64,000 nucleotides of DNA from Plecoglossus altivelis (Eukaryota > Chordata > Actinopteri > Osmeriformes > Plecoglossidae), in assembly GCA_036571765.1 (NCBI GenBank), contig BROE01000020.1:9947461-10011460 (forward strand). The letters run 5' to 3'. Below, piece after piece: positions 51,701 to 62,696 of the stretch (positions are counted from its first letter, which is position 1; each line of letters begins with the position of its first letter). The notes below the pieces were generated by a model. It made no database searches, had not been told where the DNA came from, and saw only the letters and a list, made by a program, of their open reading frames with translations. The translations under genes and the position numbers were made by a program.

Positions 51701-54700
51701 ACTGGGGTCGAAGTATGCATGCCCTGGAGGGTGCCTGGGAAAGGGATTCAACAATACACAGCAAAATTAGGAAATAGACAGACCACTGTAAACTAATAAC
51801 ACTGTCTGACTAGAGAGGGGGATGCTTGAGAAAGGAAAAAGAAGTAATCAGGTTACTTTATCCAAGTCCAAACTTGAATCAAGTTAAGATGAGTCCACGG
51901 CCTGGGGTTAATCTGAAATTAGCATGCCATGTTTTTAATTTGCCTCTCAAATCAATTAAATGAATCATGATGGATTATTAAAGGGCAACTGTTTCCGCTG
52001 CTTTGTGGGCACTTCAGTCTCTCTAGGCTCATGGCCATCCGTGGAGACCAAGCAAATTACAGCATCCAATGCAATATGCAAACACTAATTAACAAGGCCA
52101 TCTTAATGTGTCCATGTGTCCCCAAGGACATGTCCAGAAGTGCCTGCTGTAGCATTTAAATGAACCCGGCATGAAAACTGATATCTCCTGGTGAACCAGA
52201 GACCTACATAGTCTCAGTCGTCACTGGCAAGGTGAAAGCTAAAATTGAGCAAGAATGAACATGTGTGATGAGGTGTTGAGTGAGGAGGGCTGGGACTCAC
52301 TCCTCCGGCAGCAGGTACTGCTCCAGCACTGCCATGGTGGGGGTGGAGGCCGGCAGCTTGGTGAGGGCCATGATGTGCTGGAAGGTGATGTCCGTCTGGG
52401 TGCTGATGTCCACCACCTGGGTGTCGGGACTGGGGTTGGCAGGTTTGGGGCGAGGGGCACGGCGCAGCACCTGAACCATGATGGGCTCCTTAGCAGTGCG
52501 GAAGGCCTCCACCGCCTGGTCATGGGTGGCTTTGGACAGGTCCTTTCCGTTGACCTAAACAGACACAAGAACACAAGACGGAGAGGGTTAGTGCTTGACA
52601 GGGACAGGTGTCCAGTGGAGCTGTCTCCCTGGTGAGTAGAGACTCTTTACTTATGAGTGCCCAAATTTGAACTTTGGATTGAGTATGTACGTATCCTATA
52701 GGAACTCCCCTGTCTTCTTTTGACAAGAAACTACAGTTAAAGCTGCAATAGGTATTATTTATCATAGGAGCTTGGCTGGAACTGAATTGCTGGAACATTA
52801 CAGACTGGAAAGTAGCGCATCTCTTCAAAAAAAAAAGGAGACTGACATTCCAGCGATGCTGAGCTGTTTGTGTTGCTGAACTCTCACAGAGGCCCAATCT
52901 TACACAACACAGCATGTTCATAGGGGGCAAAAATATTTTAACGAAAAACTTTGCTATTGTACCTTTAAAGATGTACATCAATGTGGTAGGAAGAAAATCT
53001 GTTCTGTGTGTAAAAGCTCATTAATGAATTATGTAATGAATAATTAAACCCTATTTGTCGGATGAGTATATTTGATTTTGCACACAAATGATGGAGCAGT
53101 ATTCCACCTTCACAATGACTTAGTACAGTGTCTATCTGATAGAGGGTTAGAGCCCAACTAAGAAGGAGGAGACCTTAATTAGAAAGGAGTCCGTTCTAAT
53201 TAATCAAGGTTGTTAGAGTGAGCTACGTAGAGGAGGCTTCATTTAACTAAGTAATTTCTCAGCAGAGGAAAATGAGACCTCTTTTGAGAGACAACATGGA
53301 TGCAGTATGTTAACCTGGGAAGATGAATATGAGCAACGGGCGACAGTGTCAGCGAGAAGAGGCAAATTAACTCTAGATGAGCTACTAAAGCCAATTCTCT
53401 TCAGCTCTAACGAATGAAGAGCACACACCCTCCAACTCCTCAGTATGAATAGAACGTGCCACCAGAATTACAAGGGGGGGGTGGGGGTACAGAGAGGTTA
53501 CAGAAATTCTAGAGAGGGGGTACAGAGAGGGTGCGAGGGTAAGAGAGGGTAAGAGGTGGGTACATTGAGAGGGAGTAGGGGGTACAGAGGGGGTACAGAG
53601 AGGGTACAGAGAGGGTACAGAGGGGGTTCTGAGAGGGTACAGAGGAGATACAAAGAAGGTACAACGGGGGTACAGAGGGGGGGTAAGGAAGGGGGTAAGA
53701 GAGGGGACAGAGAGGGTACAGAGGGGGTACAGAGAGGGGACAGAGAGGGCAAAGAGGGGGTACAGAGGGAGTACAGGAGGGGACAGAGGGGGAACAGAGA
53801 GGAGTAGGCCAGGAGGACACCAGAGATGGGCTGTGCACCCAGCGTCATCAGACCTCCTCTTGGCTTATCTGCACTTCAACAGCATTTCAGCCAGTTCCGC
53901 TCTCAATCAGCACAGCATTTGGAATTTGTTGGTTTGTGATTCCTGGACGTGTGGAAGCTTTGATACCATCTAAGCCCCAGGCTCTTCGCTTTTTGCAGGC
54001 TTGTCACGCTCCATACACACACACACACGCATGCACGCACGCACGTACACACACACACACACACACACACAAAGAGGCAAGACTAGGACCTGTAGCGTAT
54101 GACTAAGATATGATGAAAACTTGCATTATTTAGAGAAAGATGGTGCAACATGGTTGAATCCAGTCTGCACATATGTAGGAAAACATATAGAATGTTATTC
54201 ATCTATTCACCCATTCTCAATCTCTTACACTTACACACACATGCATAACCATAAACACTTTTGGGGATTCATTTTAAGAAGCTTGGAATTGGTGAATACT
54301 GTTTCCTCCGGCCATGTTAGTCTAATTCTAATTCACAGCAGCAGTTTACTACACTTATCTGGGATGCCATGTGACAGCACTTATGGCATTAGTGTTCACA
54401 ATGATCCAAAAAATAAAAATATATTTGCAGATCAGGTCTGGCTACTCTTGTCCTGGATCATATTTGCAGTCTGCTTAGTTTGCATATAATACAAATATAT
54501 AATTGTATTTATGGGAACCTGCTAAATTGTCAAAGTTTTGAGCTATGGAGGGAACCTGATAGAGAAAGAGGGAGAGCAGTAGAGGGAGAGAGAGTGAGCG
54601 AGTGAGAGCGAAGGAAGGAAGGACAGAGCGAGTAGGGGAAATTGTTCACTTTAACTTTTGAAGAGGTTATGTGCTCACTAATAACCAGAGAGGATTAATG

Positions 54701-56488
54701 CTAATCCCAGCCTGCAGGATAATTGGATCATCTCCAATGGTTTCCACTTCCTCTTTTCCGACATCTTAACCTGGTTAGAAAGTAATAGCTTCCTCAATGT
54801 GAAATTGTCATTGAAGAATTATACACAGAATTATGGAATGTTGGGTTTGGAATGAGAGGGTTCCGCACAAGCAAAATGGACAGAAAACTGTACAAGCTAT
54901 ATTTATGAGACAGTGAGATCTTCCATGCATAAACACATGGAAACTTCTTCCTCTCCTCCTCTTCTTTCTTGTGGGCCGCAGTGAAGGTTCAGATCAGCTG
55001 AGACAGGGAGCACAAGTGTGGTGTGTGTGTGTTTCTCTCGCCTCGTTTCCCAGGAATCTCAGTGGCCCTTGAAGGCAGCGACCCAGAGACAAAGGTTTGC
55101 CCCTCCTGGAGAGCTTGGAGTATTCTGCCTCAGTGCCTTCAATGAGAAAGTCTTTCTGAGTCAGTGAGGGTGTCCCACCACCAAGACCCCCCCCCCCCCC
55201 CCGCCCCCTTTCACCTCTGACTCAGAGCAATCCTGCGCTGCGCTGCAGAGCGCAATGACAAAAAAAACACAGTATAAGCCAACAATGTTACTTAGTGAAC
55301 AACTCCTGGTACTGTCCTCAAAACAGAGAGCTTGCAGCTAATCTGCTAAACTACACGCTCCACAAAGCGCATGGTTGGGAAGGAGCAGTTAAAACTTCTT
55401 TATAACATTTTATCAGAACAAATCAACAGACATTCCCCTAAAGGCTCTCGGCTGTAAATGAAGTCTAATGCATGGGCAAATTGCATAGGGAAATTCCAAA
55501 CACTCAATTGGTCTGCTGACACAAAACAGCAATGACTGGCATCTCCAAATGACTGTTTAAACATTTCACACCCACTCTGGAAAATCCTCTTTAATGACAG
55601 GAGGGCAGCACGCTCCGTCTTAAAAGGAATAGTAATGAGGTAGGACTCATCTGCCTGGTGTCACTCACAGGGGCATTCATTCAGCCAAACTCTTGTTCCT
55701 CAAAGCTCTCTGATGAAGACATCAAACCACAATAGGGATATACGAAGCTTTTCTTACTCTCTGGTTCCAAAACCTAAATTGAAAGTGTGTATGCTTGTTC
55801 AGAGAGCAACTAACTCAGTTGATCATCTGAGTTGGCTGTGTTTGTAAGTCTGTGATCAAGCAGTTGGTAGCCCACTATGTCCTGAGGGGAATCAGTAATA
55901 GCAGACAGTGACGCTACACTGACATGGTCACTCGCACACTCTGACTCATTGCTGGAATGCTAATCCGACCAGATTAAGACCTTCTCAGGTGTGTCTGTGT
56001 GTGTGTGTGTGTGTGTGTGCATGCGTATGTATTAATCTTTCTCTAATTGCTGACTTGCTGCCAAAAAAGCTTTTCTGTCAGGTCCGCGAGGCCATCATCA
56101 TTGAAGGTGGTGTGCTAAATGATGCTTTGAAAAAATCCTAAATGTGACTTCTGAGATAAACATGTGTTTCCATATATATATATACATATATATAATATAT
56201 AATATATATAACATATATATATATATGTATATAATATATATAAAAGAAAATGAAGAGGAACTGGGGGAAAAAAGGGGTGAATAAAATAGTAAGTCTGTCC
56301 AGCATGGTGAAAGTTTCCTTGAATAGCAGAACGTCAGGAAACCCTGGGAAGCTGGGCTAAAGACAGCAGCTCACAGGGCCAGGAGGAGAGCAGCTCCTTT
56401 CTCCTACACAGGCTCCCTTTCTGCACCGATTCACTCCTTAAGCACATTATTCAGTCGGCAAATTACAAACAGAGAGGGTTGATGTGAT

Positions 56489-56531
<43 letters not shown>

Positions 56532-59500
56532 TGAAAGAGAGAAAAGAAAGAAAGAAAACCTGAAGGCTTAGTTTCAGTGGGCCTATAGCACTTGAGTGGC
56601 AGTGTAAGAGTTCTGAATGCAGGTCAATTCAGCCTAAAACCAGTTAATCTGTCTTTTATTTAACCTTTTACCATTCCACAAAACGCAGTCCAACTCAGGA
56701 AGCTTGCTTATGGTCTATGGGTCCGCGTTGGTCAAAGACTTAAAACACAGCAGTCTTTATTTACTGCAACACGAAGGCTCACTGACAATTACAGAAGAAA
56801 TTGCAGAAAACAACATTTCTTTCGGCATGGCAGGCTGAAGAAGACTACTGTTTACTTCTGTTCATTGTTTATCCCAATCTGACCTTTCAATGACACAAAA
56901 TCAATCAAATGCCCAAATCACTGAGAAGAAGAGCAGAGAAGAGAGAGAGACAAGCAGAGTAGATGGTCTACCTCTCAAGTTCCTACACTGTCCAATGAAA
57001 GCCTCTGATAAACAGGATACACACTCTAAAAGACAGGTGCTCTAGCAACATGCTGTTTGTATGTTTTCATATTAGGCCATCACCATCTCAAGGCTTAGAG
57101 AGCTACTCAACAGTCAAGCACCAGGACATCCAACATGCACAACAGTAATGGGCTTGTACGTAAAAAAAATGGCCGTGAGTAAAGGCACAAAGCCAAACCC
57201 TTCAGTGACTGTCAGTTGAAAGGGACATTAAAAGAAATCCTCTTCCCCGTAGGAGGACCCTAGCTTTTAGTCCTAGGTGGCCCGCTTTCGCAGGTCACCG
57301 TCAAACACACACCCGGCCTCCATATTCATCCCAGCACCAGGCTCTGATTGTAGGCAGCCGCTCTGGGAGGCTCCACTCTGCAGCCAGATAATGAGGAATA
57401 ATGACCCTTCATCATCTGCATCAAAATGGCCCCTGCTTCTTGGTGCTCTTTAATAAGTACTTACGGCCCTCTGTCAAGATGTTTTATTCATGGCGGGGTG
57501 TACATACACAGGGGATGCATTTATGGGGTACATGTGTACCCACACACCCGCCATGTACTGATGTCTTCATCAGGTCCTATCTGATGTCTTACATTTACCT
57601 TTTCACATTTACATAATAAAGCCCTTTGCAATGTCTACTTCATAAACCATATATGGATTATTAACTGCACAGTACCACTTAGTTAACTGCCTAAATAGAC
57701 AATGCAAGAGTACTGATAGACAAATGGTGCACCTGTTAGCAACTTTATTCGATAACCTATCCAATATGATTGATCCGTCACAGAGGTTTGTCAAGCTACA
57801 TTCCCTTTGGTGTCTCCAAGATTGCTACAAATGTCTATCCATTTCTGACATTGGCAGGGCCTTTGTGTCAAATGTAATCATCTGTGTCATTGGATAAAGC
57901 TCAGTTGTTCATGTCCTGAATGTTGCAGTGCGTCCGGAGAGAATGTCATGTTAACCGTGGATGAAGAGTAACTGACCTCACATACAGCTTTCACTGAACA
58001 GGAACTGTCACCCTTTTGTACATAGAGCCTCTGTCTGGATCGATTTTACCTGTGACTCTTCACAGTGAACACCAAGTCTGTCTTATCTTTCCTGTGTTTA
58101 GTCTGTCCACTGTCATGTTTGTAAATACAGTGATGAGATTGGCTTATGATTCCCCCAGAGTGTGTCCTACACTCGTCGCCGGGGCGTGTTTGTTGTGTCT
58201 GTCTGTGCTGTATCCGTGCTGTGTCTGATCCCACCCCCGGTGCCATGTGGCATGAGCCTGTGTAGAGCGTGGAGAGAGAGAGGGGATCCAGCCTGGGCTG
58301 GGGTGAGCGCTCCCCTGTGGCTGCTAGCCACCTGCTCCAGTGTTGAACAGATGTGGAGGCGCACCAGGGTGAACCTGCCTGTTATTATACACACAGTTCA
58401 GGCCTAACTGGGCCTCCCCCCTGGCTCTAACGGCTTTGTTTCTCCACCCTGCCTCTGTCAAGCCTCATTACCAGACAGGAGGCAGAGGCGAGCACAGCGT
58501 CTCTGCTGCTCCTTCTGTCATGACTGCTCTCATGACAGGGGTCCTGTCAGTGGGGGGGTCAGGGCCGTGTTGGACAAATATTTTCATTTCATTCGTCTGT
58601 CTGGAGACATGTCAAACTTTTCCCCCCTTTTGCCACCGCCCATTGTTTCCATTTGACCATCCACTGCAAATTTGAAATATCAGTATTTACTGTAAATATA
58701 TGTATTATATACTGTGCAAAGAGGATCTCCCTCACAGACAACCCAGACCTATCAAACGGAATGTGAATCACTTAGCAACTGAACCGATCAGTCACATATT
58801 TTGCACTGATTAATTCTATGGATCCATTTCCAAGTAGGCTGCCTGTAATGGGCATCAAGAGAGGGAGCTGCAGGATTAGTTCAGCCTGGGTCAAAGCGTC
58901 AATGGCTGACTTGTGTTGGAGCTCTAATTAAGCTCAGGGTCTAATACACATACACAGACAGGCGCCACTGCTATTGCATGGCTCTTCTGGTGAGATTAGC
59001 TTCCCACTGTCAGACTGTAGAGTTCCCAGCTCTCAACCTTCACTGTCTGGACAAAATAATCCCTGCATGGAGCTGGCCATAGAGGAGAGAACATGGGGTT
59101 TACAACTGTTACCCAGGTCAGGTTATTATGGAGGGAAGGAGCCTGGAGCCATGTCTCACTGTCTCTGAACGCCAATAGTATTGACTGAGAACATTCTACT
59201 ATCTCTGATTCCCCATGATACTCACATTTTCATGGCAAGAGACAAATAATTCTTGTGAAGTGACATGTAGAAAAAGCAAAAACATATATCCAGTAGGTAA
59301 ACCTGTGCAACAAATCTCTGTGTTTGCCAAAGGATCTGTCATCCCCATCTATATGCAGTTTCTACTGATCTATATGCGGTTTCTACTGATGTATGTGCTC
59401 TTTCTACTGATCTATATGCTGTTTCTACTGATCTATAAGCAGTGTCTACTGATCTATATGCAGTTCCTACAGAGCGTAAAACAGCAGAAGTGTTCTGCTT

Positions 59501-62500
59501 CACTATGTCTCTAGAGAGCAGTGTAAGCGGGCAACGTGGGCGCAGTGCCAGGAGCCCTGATCAAAAGCATCCGTGTGTTGATTGTGTGTGTTTATGTGTG
59601 TGTGTTCTATCAGGGATAGTAGCAGTGACGCTGCCTGATCTCTACTGTATAAACCTGCTGACACAGACCTCCCTGTCTGTAGCCCAACACCACACACAGC
59701 TCCAGGAGATTCATTACCAACACACGCCCAGGCCAACCAACACACTTACACACACCCTTTTGAACTCTTCAGTAAGGCACCCGCATGTCACAAACACTGG
59801 CATGTGCCTGTGTGCACTTGGGCACGTGTGTGTAGGGACAGACAGACGCAGGCATGCATGTCCTCACACTGAGAGGGCAGAGGTCTGCAGCATGCCTGCT
59901 GACCATCAGGTCCCATGCAGAGATATCCTGACAATACACCGCCAACACCCACAGGTGTTGGTTTTTACTGACAAAAGGCAGTTCCTATAGAAATGCCCTG
60001 TCTTAATTGGATGTGACATTATGTTGTATTCGTCAGAAGCAAATTATCCAAATTGTGAGTGACCAAAATCAAACTTTTACGTTACGCTTGAGCCATCATC
60101 ATGCAGCCATGCTCGCAAAAAAAGCCCACAGCCACAAAGAATTCATTATCTTTTCAATTAGAGACAGTGCACTGCTGGACTGTTAATGGGTTCTTTGTGG
60201 CTTAACGAATATTGCTCTTTCACCATTGGCTGTTCTCTGCCAGAAATCCACCCTAACGCAGCCGATATTAAGTGAACCGAAGACAGATAGAGCTATATAC
60301 TACATGGAAAATGAAATGTTTTATCTATGTTCCGGCAAAGTCACATTCAGAGCTCGGTTCAAAGTGTCAGACATACACGCTGTCACAAACTGTTGCACAT
60401 TTACACACTGTTACGCGTTCACATTCTACACATAATTTGATCAATTCAGACAAGGTGCATCTAGAGAATATCCTGTGTATTCTGTTATGCTGCTGTGAGG
60501 CCTGTCTGGTGCTTGCTAAGTGACGTTAACTATGGTAAACTTGCTCAGTGTGCCCTTGTCCCAGCTCAAGCAGACAGCTGTGGCTGCTGGGTTAATTGGC
60601 AACGAAGGAGATGCCATATGACTAGCAGTAGGACCCCAGTTGCAAGCAGCCTGCCAATCAAGCAGAAGTGACAGTCAAGATGACAGGGTCACTGTGACTG
60701 AGGTGAGAGGAGGACAAAGGGAAGGAACAGTCCTGCCCCACACCATCCTCTGCCTGCCATCTTCAGATTGGGAAGGGGGAAGGGAAGGGCAAGCCAGGGG
60801 AAGGGAGAGGCGAGGCAGGGGGAGGGGAGAGGCAGGGGGAAGAAGGAGGGGAGGGGTGGTAGCTTTGCTTCTCTTTCTGATACCAACATCAGCTGTTTGA
60901 TTTCCTAACGCCAGAATCCATTTAGCATCGCAAAATAGCAGCCCCACCCTTCGCAGAAACCTTTTAGTCATTTTAGAGGCGGCCTTGGCATGATCAAAGC
61001 AAGGCGATTTGCAGACCCAAAGCTGAGACTCCTCTGTCATCTCCCACTAATGGGGCTGAGCAGTGTTTTGGGGAATAATGAGGAAGATAGACAGAGAGCC
61101 TCATTAGCTTCCACCAGCCAGCCACGAGCCACCCAGCCGCCTGCTCCCAAAATGGGCATGTCATTTGTGGTGATAAGAGGACAACACAACACTGGTGCCG
61201 CCCATTATGGATGAGCAGGGGGAACAAACAGCAGCTAGAACACACTGCACTCCTCTCAAGACTCCAACAAAGTCTGTCTCAGTCTTACACTTTGAACCAC
61301 GCTTTGTCTGGTGCCTGGCACACGCAGGATCTTCCTCATTAAACATGATCACAGCAAAAAGGCTTAAGATGAATGAACTGTCATTGAGAGAGTGGGTTGA
61401 TTTCTGTGACAGTGAGAGTCTGAGGAGGTAGAATGGTTAATACCCCAAAAGAGCTTCATGAGAAACACCCCCTGCTGGGCATGAAGCAGGCTGCACACAG
61501 TGCACAGCCTTTAGGCTATCAATTTTCTACCTAAGGAACTTTGTCAACTGAAGAAGACTTTGGTTCACCATTGAAAAATACAATATACTGTCATTTATCT
61601 TGGGAAGAGCAGCTTATGTCAATACAGTGAGCAAACAGCTGGTTCAAATGCAGTTCAAATGAGGACAAGACAGTTGTGAGAGAAGAGATAAGAGATGGCG
61701 GATGATTTCCTCATGTTGTTCCTCATTCAACAGAGTTCTCCTGCCTCTTATGGTCTTAAAGGTTTTATCTCCATGCCATGATTTTTAAATCAGTCCCCGA
61801 GTCAGACAGGAAACTTTATAATCACGAAAACCTATGATGTATTTTATTTAGTTATGGTTGGGGTTGATGTCTGTGCATCAAGACCATTAGGACAGCCGCA
61901 TTGCACACGCATCATATCATATGACAATTTTGAAGGAATAACAGCCCCTTCTTTACAGATAACATTTGTACAAATAAGCTTTGCATTAGAATTCCAAAGG
62001 TGAGTGAGGGCTTTAGAATGAAAACATACCCTCTTTTTGAACAGAGTGTACATAACATGACTTGTCTATTTCTATAGAGAAGAATGTGCAAAATAGGCAA
62101 GTAAGACTGTCAAACATAAACTTTCGATTGAAGTCAAACAGGGGTTAATAGCAGAAATGACTAAGTCAGCACCGTGTTGACAATGAGGAGGTGGGTGTGT
62201 GGTCAGCACACACTAAAAGATACATTCAGAGCCTTGTCACTCCATCATCCTTTCTTTAACTAAAGATGTTCACCTCTCTCTGACCCTGTGCACAGAGATC
62301 ACACTGATGCCCCGGAGGGGGCAAGTCAGACAGCCAGCACTCCACTCTATTCTGCTGTACTCTGTTCTGCTCTGCTCTGCCACTCCTAACCAAACCACAC
62401 ACCCACAGGGGTGAGGACATCGGGGAAGCCAGTGCTAAGAAAATGAGTAAACAACAACTTACATCAAAAGAGGAAAGGAAAGAAACTGAAAACAATTCTG

Positions 62501-62696
62501 TCAAATACAGAAGTTGGACTAGAATTCTGAAGAACAGTAGACTTGAATAGACAAGCAACATTCATCAAAGTTCCCACAATTTTGTACCAAGTTCCATGAA
62601 GAGACAGTGAGAACAAGGGAAGCCTACCTGGCAGACTTCATACAGCAGTTTGTACTGCTCCCGAGGCTTCTGCAGGGTACACAGGCTGCATCCCAT
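47259..62696 (-). CDS. pdzrn3: PDZRN3 (LNX3), RING-less short isoform complete; long isoform 5' exons off the window
   Basis: Coding join in transcript order: 62628-62696 (alternative first exon), 52301-52554, 51647-51734, 49950-50048, 49496-49558, 49275-49376, 48997-49113, 47259-48782. It is 2316 nt, 771 residues, all GT-AG and in frame to TAG. Residues about 24-56 are the C-terminal half of PDZ1 (VNGKDLSKATHDQAVEAF). Residues about 138-225 are a complete PDZ2 (LGLTVCYRTDDEDETGIYVSE, then [21 protein letters not shown]). Then come [21 protein letters not shown], a coiled-coil-like VDKELELLNEELRSIELE block, [20 protein letters not shown], and a basic region. The C-terminus SVTTV is a class I PDZ ligand. 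The long form (about 1066 aa in human) adds RING and TRAF-type zinc fingers and acts as an E3 ligase and scaffold at the neuromuscular junction and in Wnt signalling. Those exons are expected beyond 64000. Convergent to ppp4r2. Confidence 0.96.
49559..49949 (-). other. pdzrn3: pdzrn3 intron inside PDZ2
   Basis: Splits PDZ2 between YVSE and IDPNSIAA at phase 0. Nothing recognised inside. Confidence 0.85.
50049..51646 (-). other. pdzrn3: pdzrn3 intron between the 51.7 kb exon and PDZ2 first exon
   Basis: 1.6 kb with no coding exon seen. An AT-rich unique stretch around 51210-51330 contains several TAAT motifs. Confidence 0.8.
51735..52300 (-). promoter_or_regulatory. pdzrn3: Short pdzrn3 intron with dense homeodomain/POU-type motifs
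   Basis: Within about 51900-52110 there are TTTAATTTG, AATTAAATGAATCATG, GGATTATTAAAG, ATATGCAAAC and CTAATTAACAAGG, plus GGACATGTCC at 52128-52137, which fits a p53 half-site. The density resembles a conserved non-coding enhancer. Conservation itself was not tested. Confidence 0.3.
53474..53805. repeat. 11-bp purine-rich minisatellite, unit GGTACAGAGRG
   Basis: Roughly 25-30 degenerate copies in the plus orientation, with GGGACAGAGAG and GGTAAGAGAG variants. The complementary strand reads as CTCTGTACCC and yields artificial Leu/Pro/Ser-rich open frames. Confidence 0.95.
54016..54072. repeat. Compound (CA)n microsatellite
   Basis: Two CA tracts joined by GCATGCACGCACGCACGTA. In the large pdzrn3 intron. 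Confidence 0.95.
54692..54707. promoter_or_regulatory. GGATTA-N4-TAATCC palindrome (K50 homeodomain-type)
   Basis: Two TAATCC sites in inverted orientation with a four-base spacer. TAATCC is the preferred site of Otx/Crx/Pitx/Goosecoid-type homeodomains. The role is inference. Confidence 0.3.
55187..55208. repeat. Poly-C tract (C16 then GC5)
   Basis: Homopolymer run; its complement is a G-run able to stack. Length is prone to sequencing error. Confidence 0.9.
55988..56021. repeat. (TG)n microsatellite
   Basis: About sixteen TG units with one C interruption near the start. Confidence 0.9.
56172..56242. repeat. Imperfect (TA)n microsatellite
   Basis: About 70 bp of TATA sequence with ACATATAT and TAATATAT interruptions; self-complementary and able to form a hairpin. 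Confidence 0.95.
56488..56558. repeat. (GA)n then (GAAA)n microsatellite
   Basis: GA repeats followed by AAAGAAAGAAAG, all purine on the plus strand. Confidence 0.95.
59347..59472. repeat. 21-bp tandem repeat, six copies
   Basis: Unit begins ATCTATATGCAGTTTCTACT; copies at 59347, 59368, 59389, 59410, 59431 and 59452 with a few substitutions each. As 21 is a multiple of three, the plus frame reads as a repeated seven-residue LLIYMQF pattern, which is an artefact of the unit length. Confidence 0.95.
60770..60857. repeat. G-rich purine tract with G-quadruplex potential
   Basis: Many runs of three to five G separated by one to five bases (GGGGGAAGGGAAGGG, GGGGGAGGGG). On the plus strand, opposite to the pdzrn3 transcript. 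Confidence 0.85.
62628..62696 (-). CDS. pdzrn3: pdzrn3 alternative first exon encoding an MGCxxC N-terminus
   Basis: Twenty-three codons starting MGCSLCTLQKPREQYK and ending in a gtaggc donor, phase 0, joining exactly to VNGKDLSK of the PDZ1 exon. From memory, mammalian PDZRN3 and PDZRN4 have short isoforms with very similar starts. Gly2 and Cys3/Cys6 fit N-myristoylation and palmitoylation signals. The exon replaces the RING, zinc-finger and first PDZ1 half, so its promoter lies just upstream (62697 onward). Confidence 0.88.

Larger units (their letters stand above)
52555..62627 (-). other. pdzrn3: pdzrn3 large intron (10 kb)
   Basis: Between the alternative first exon and the PDZ1 second-half exon. 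It is rich in simple repeats: GGTACAGAGRG minisatellite (53474), CA (54016), poly-C (55187), TG (55988), TA (56172), GA (56488), a 21-bp repeat (59347) and a G/A tract (60770). No RING or first-PDZ1-half exon was found here, so the long-form exons must lie further 5'. Open frames in it look like chance. Confidence 0.8.

Noticed and set aside
53498..53848. Leu/Pro/Ser-rich and Gly/Arg-rich open frames
   Set aside because: Produced by the 11-bp minisatellite; no homology or splice logic.
52981..62600. Search for RING, TRAF-type zinc-finger and first-half PDZ1 exons of long pdzrn3
   Set aside because: No frame on the minus strand showed the cysteine pattern or the GFNIIGG-type motif, so they are taken to lie beyond the window.
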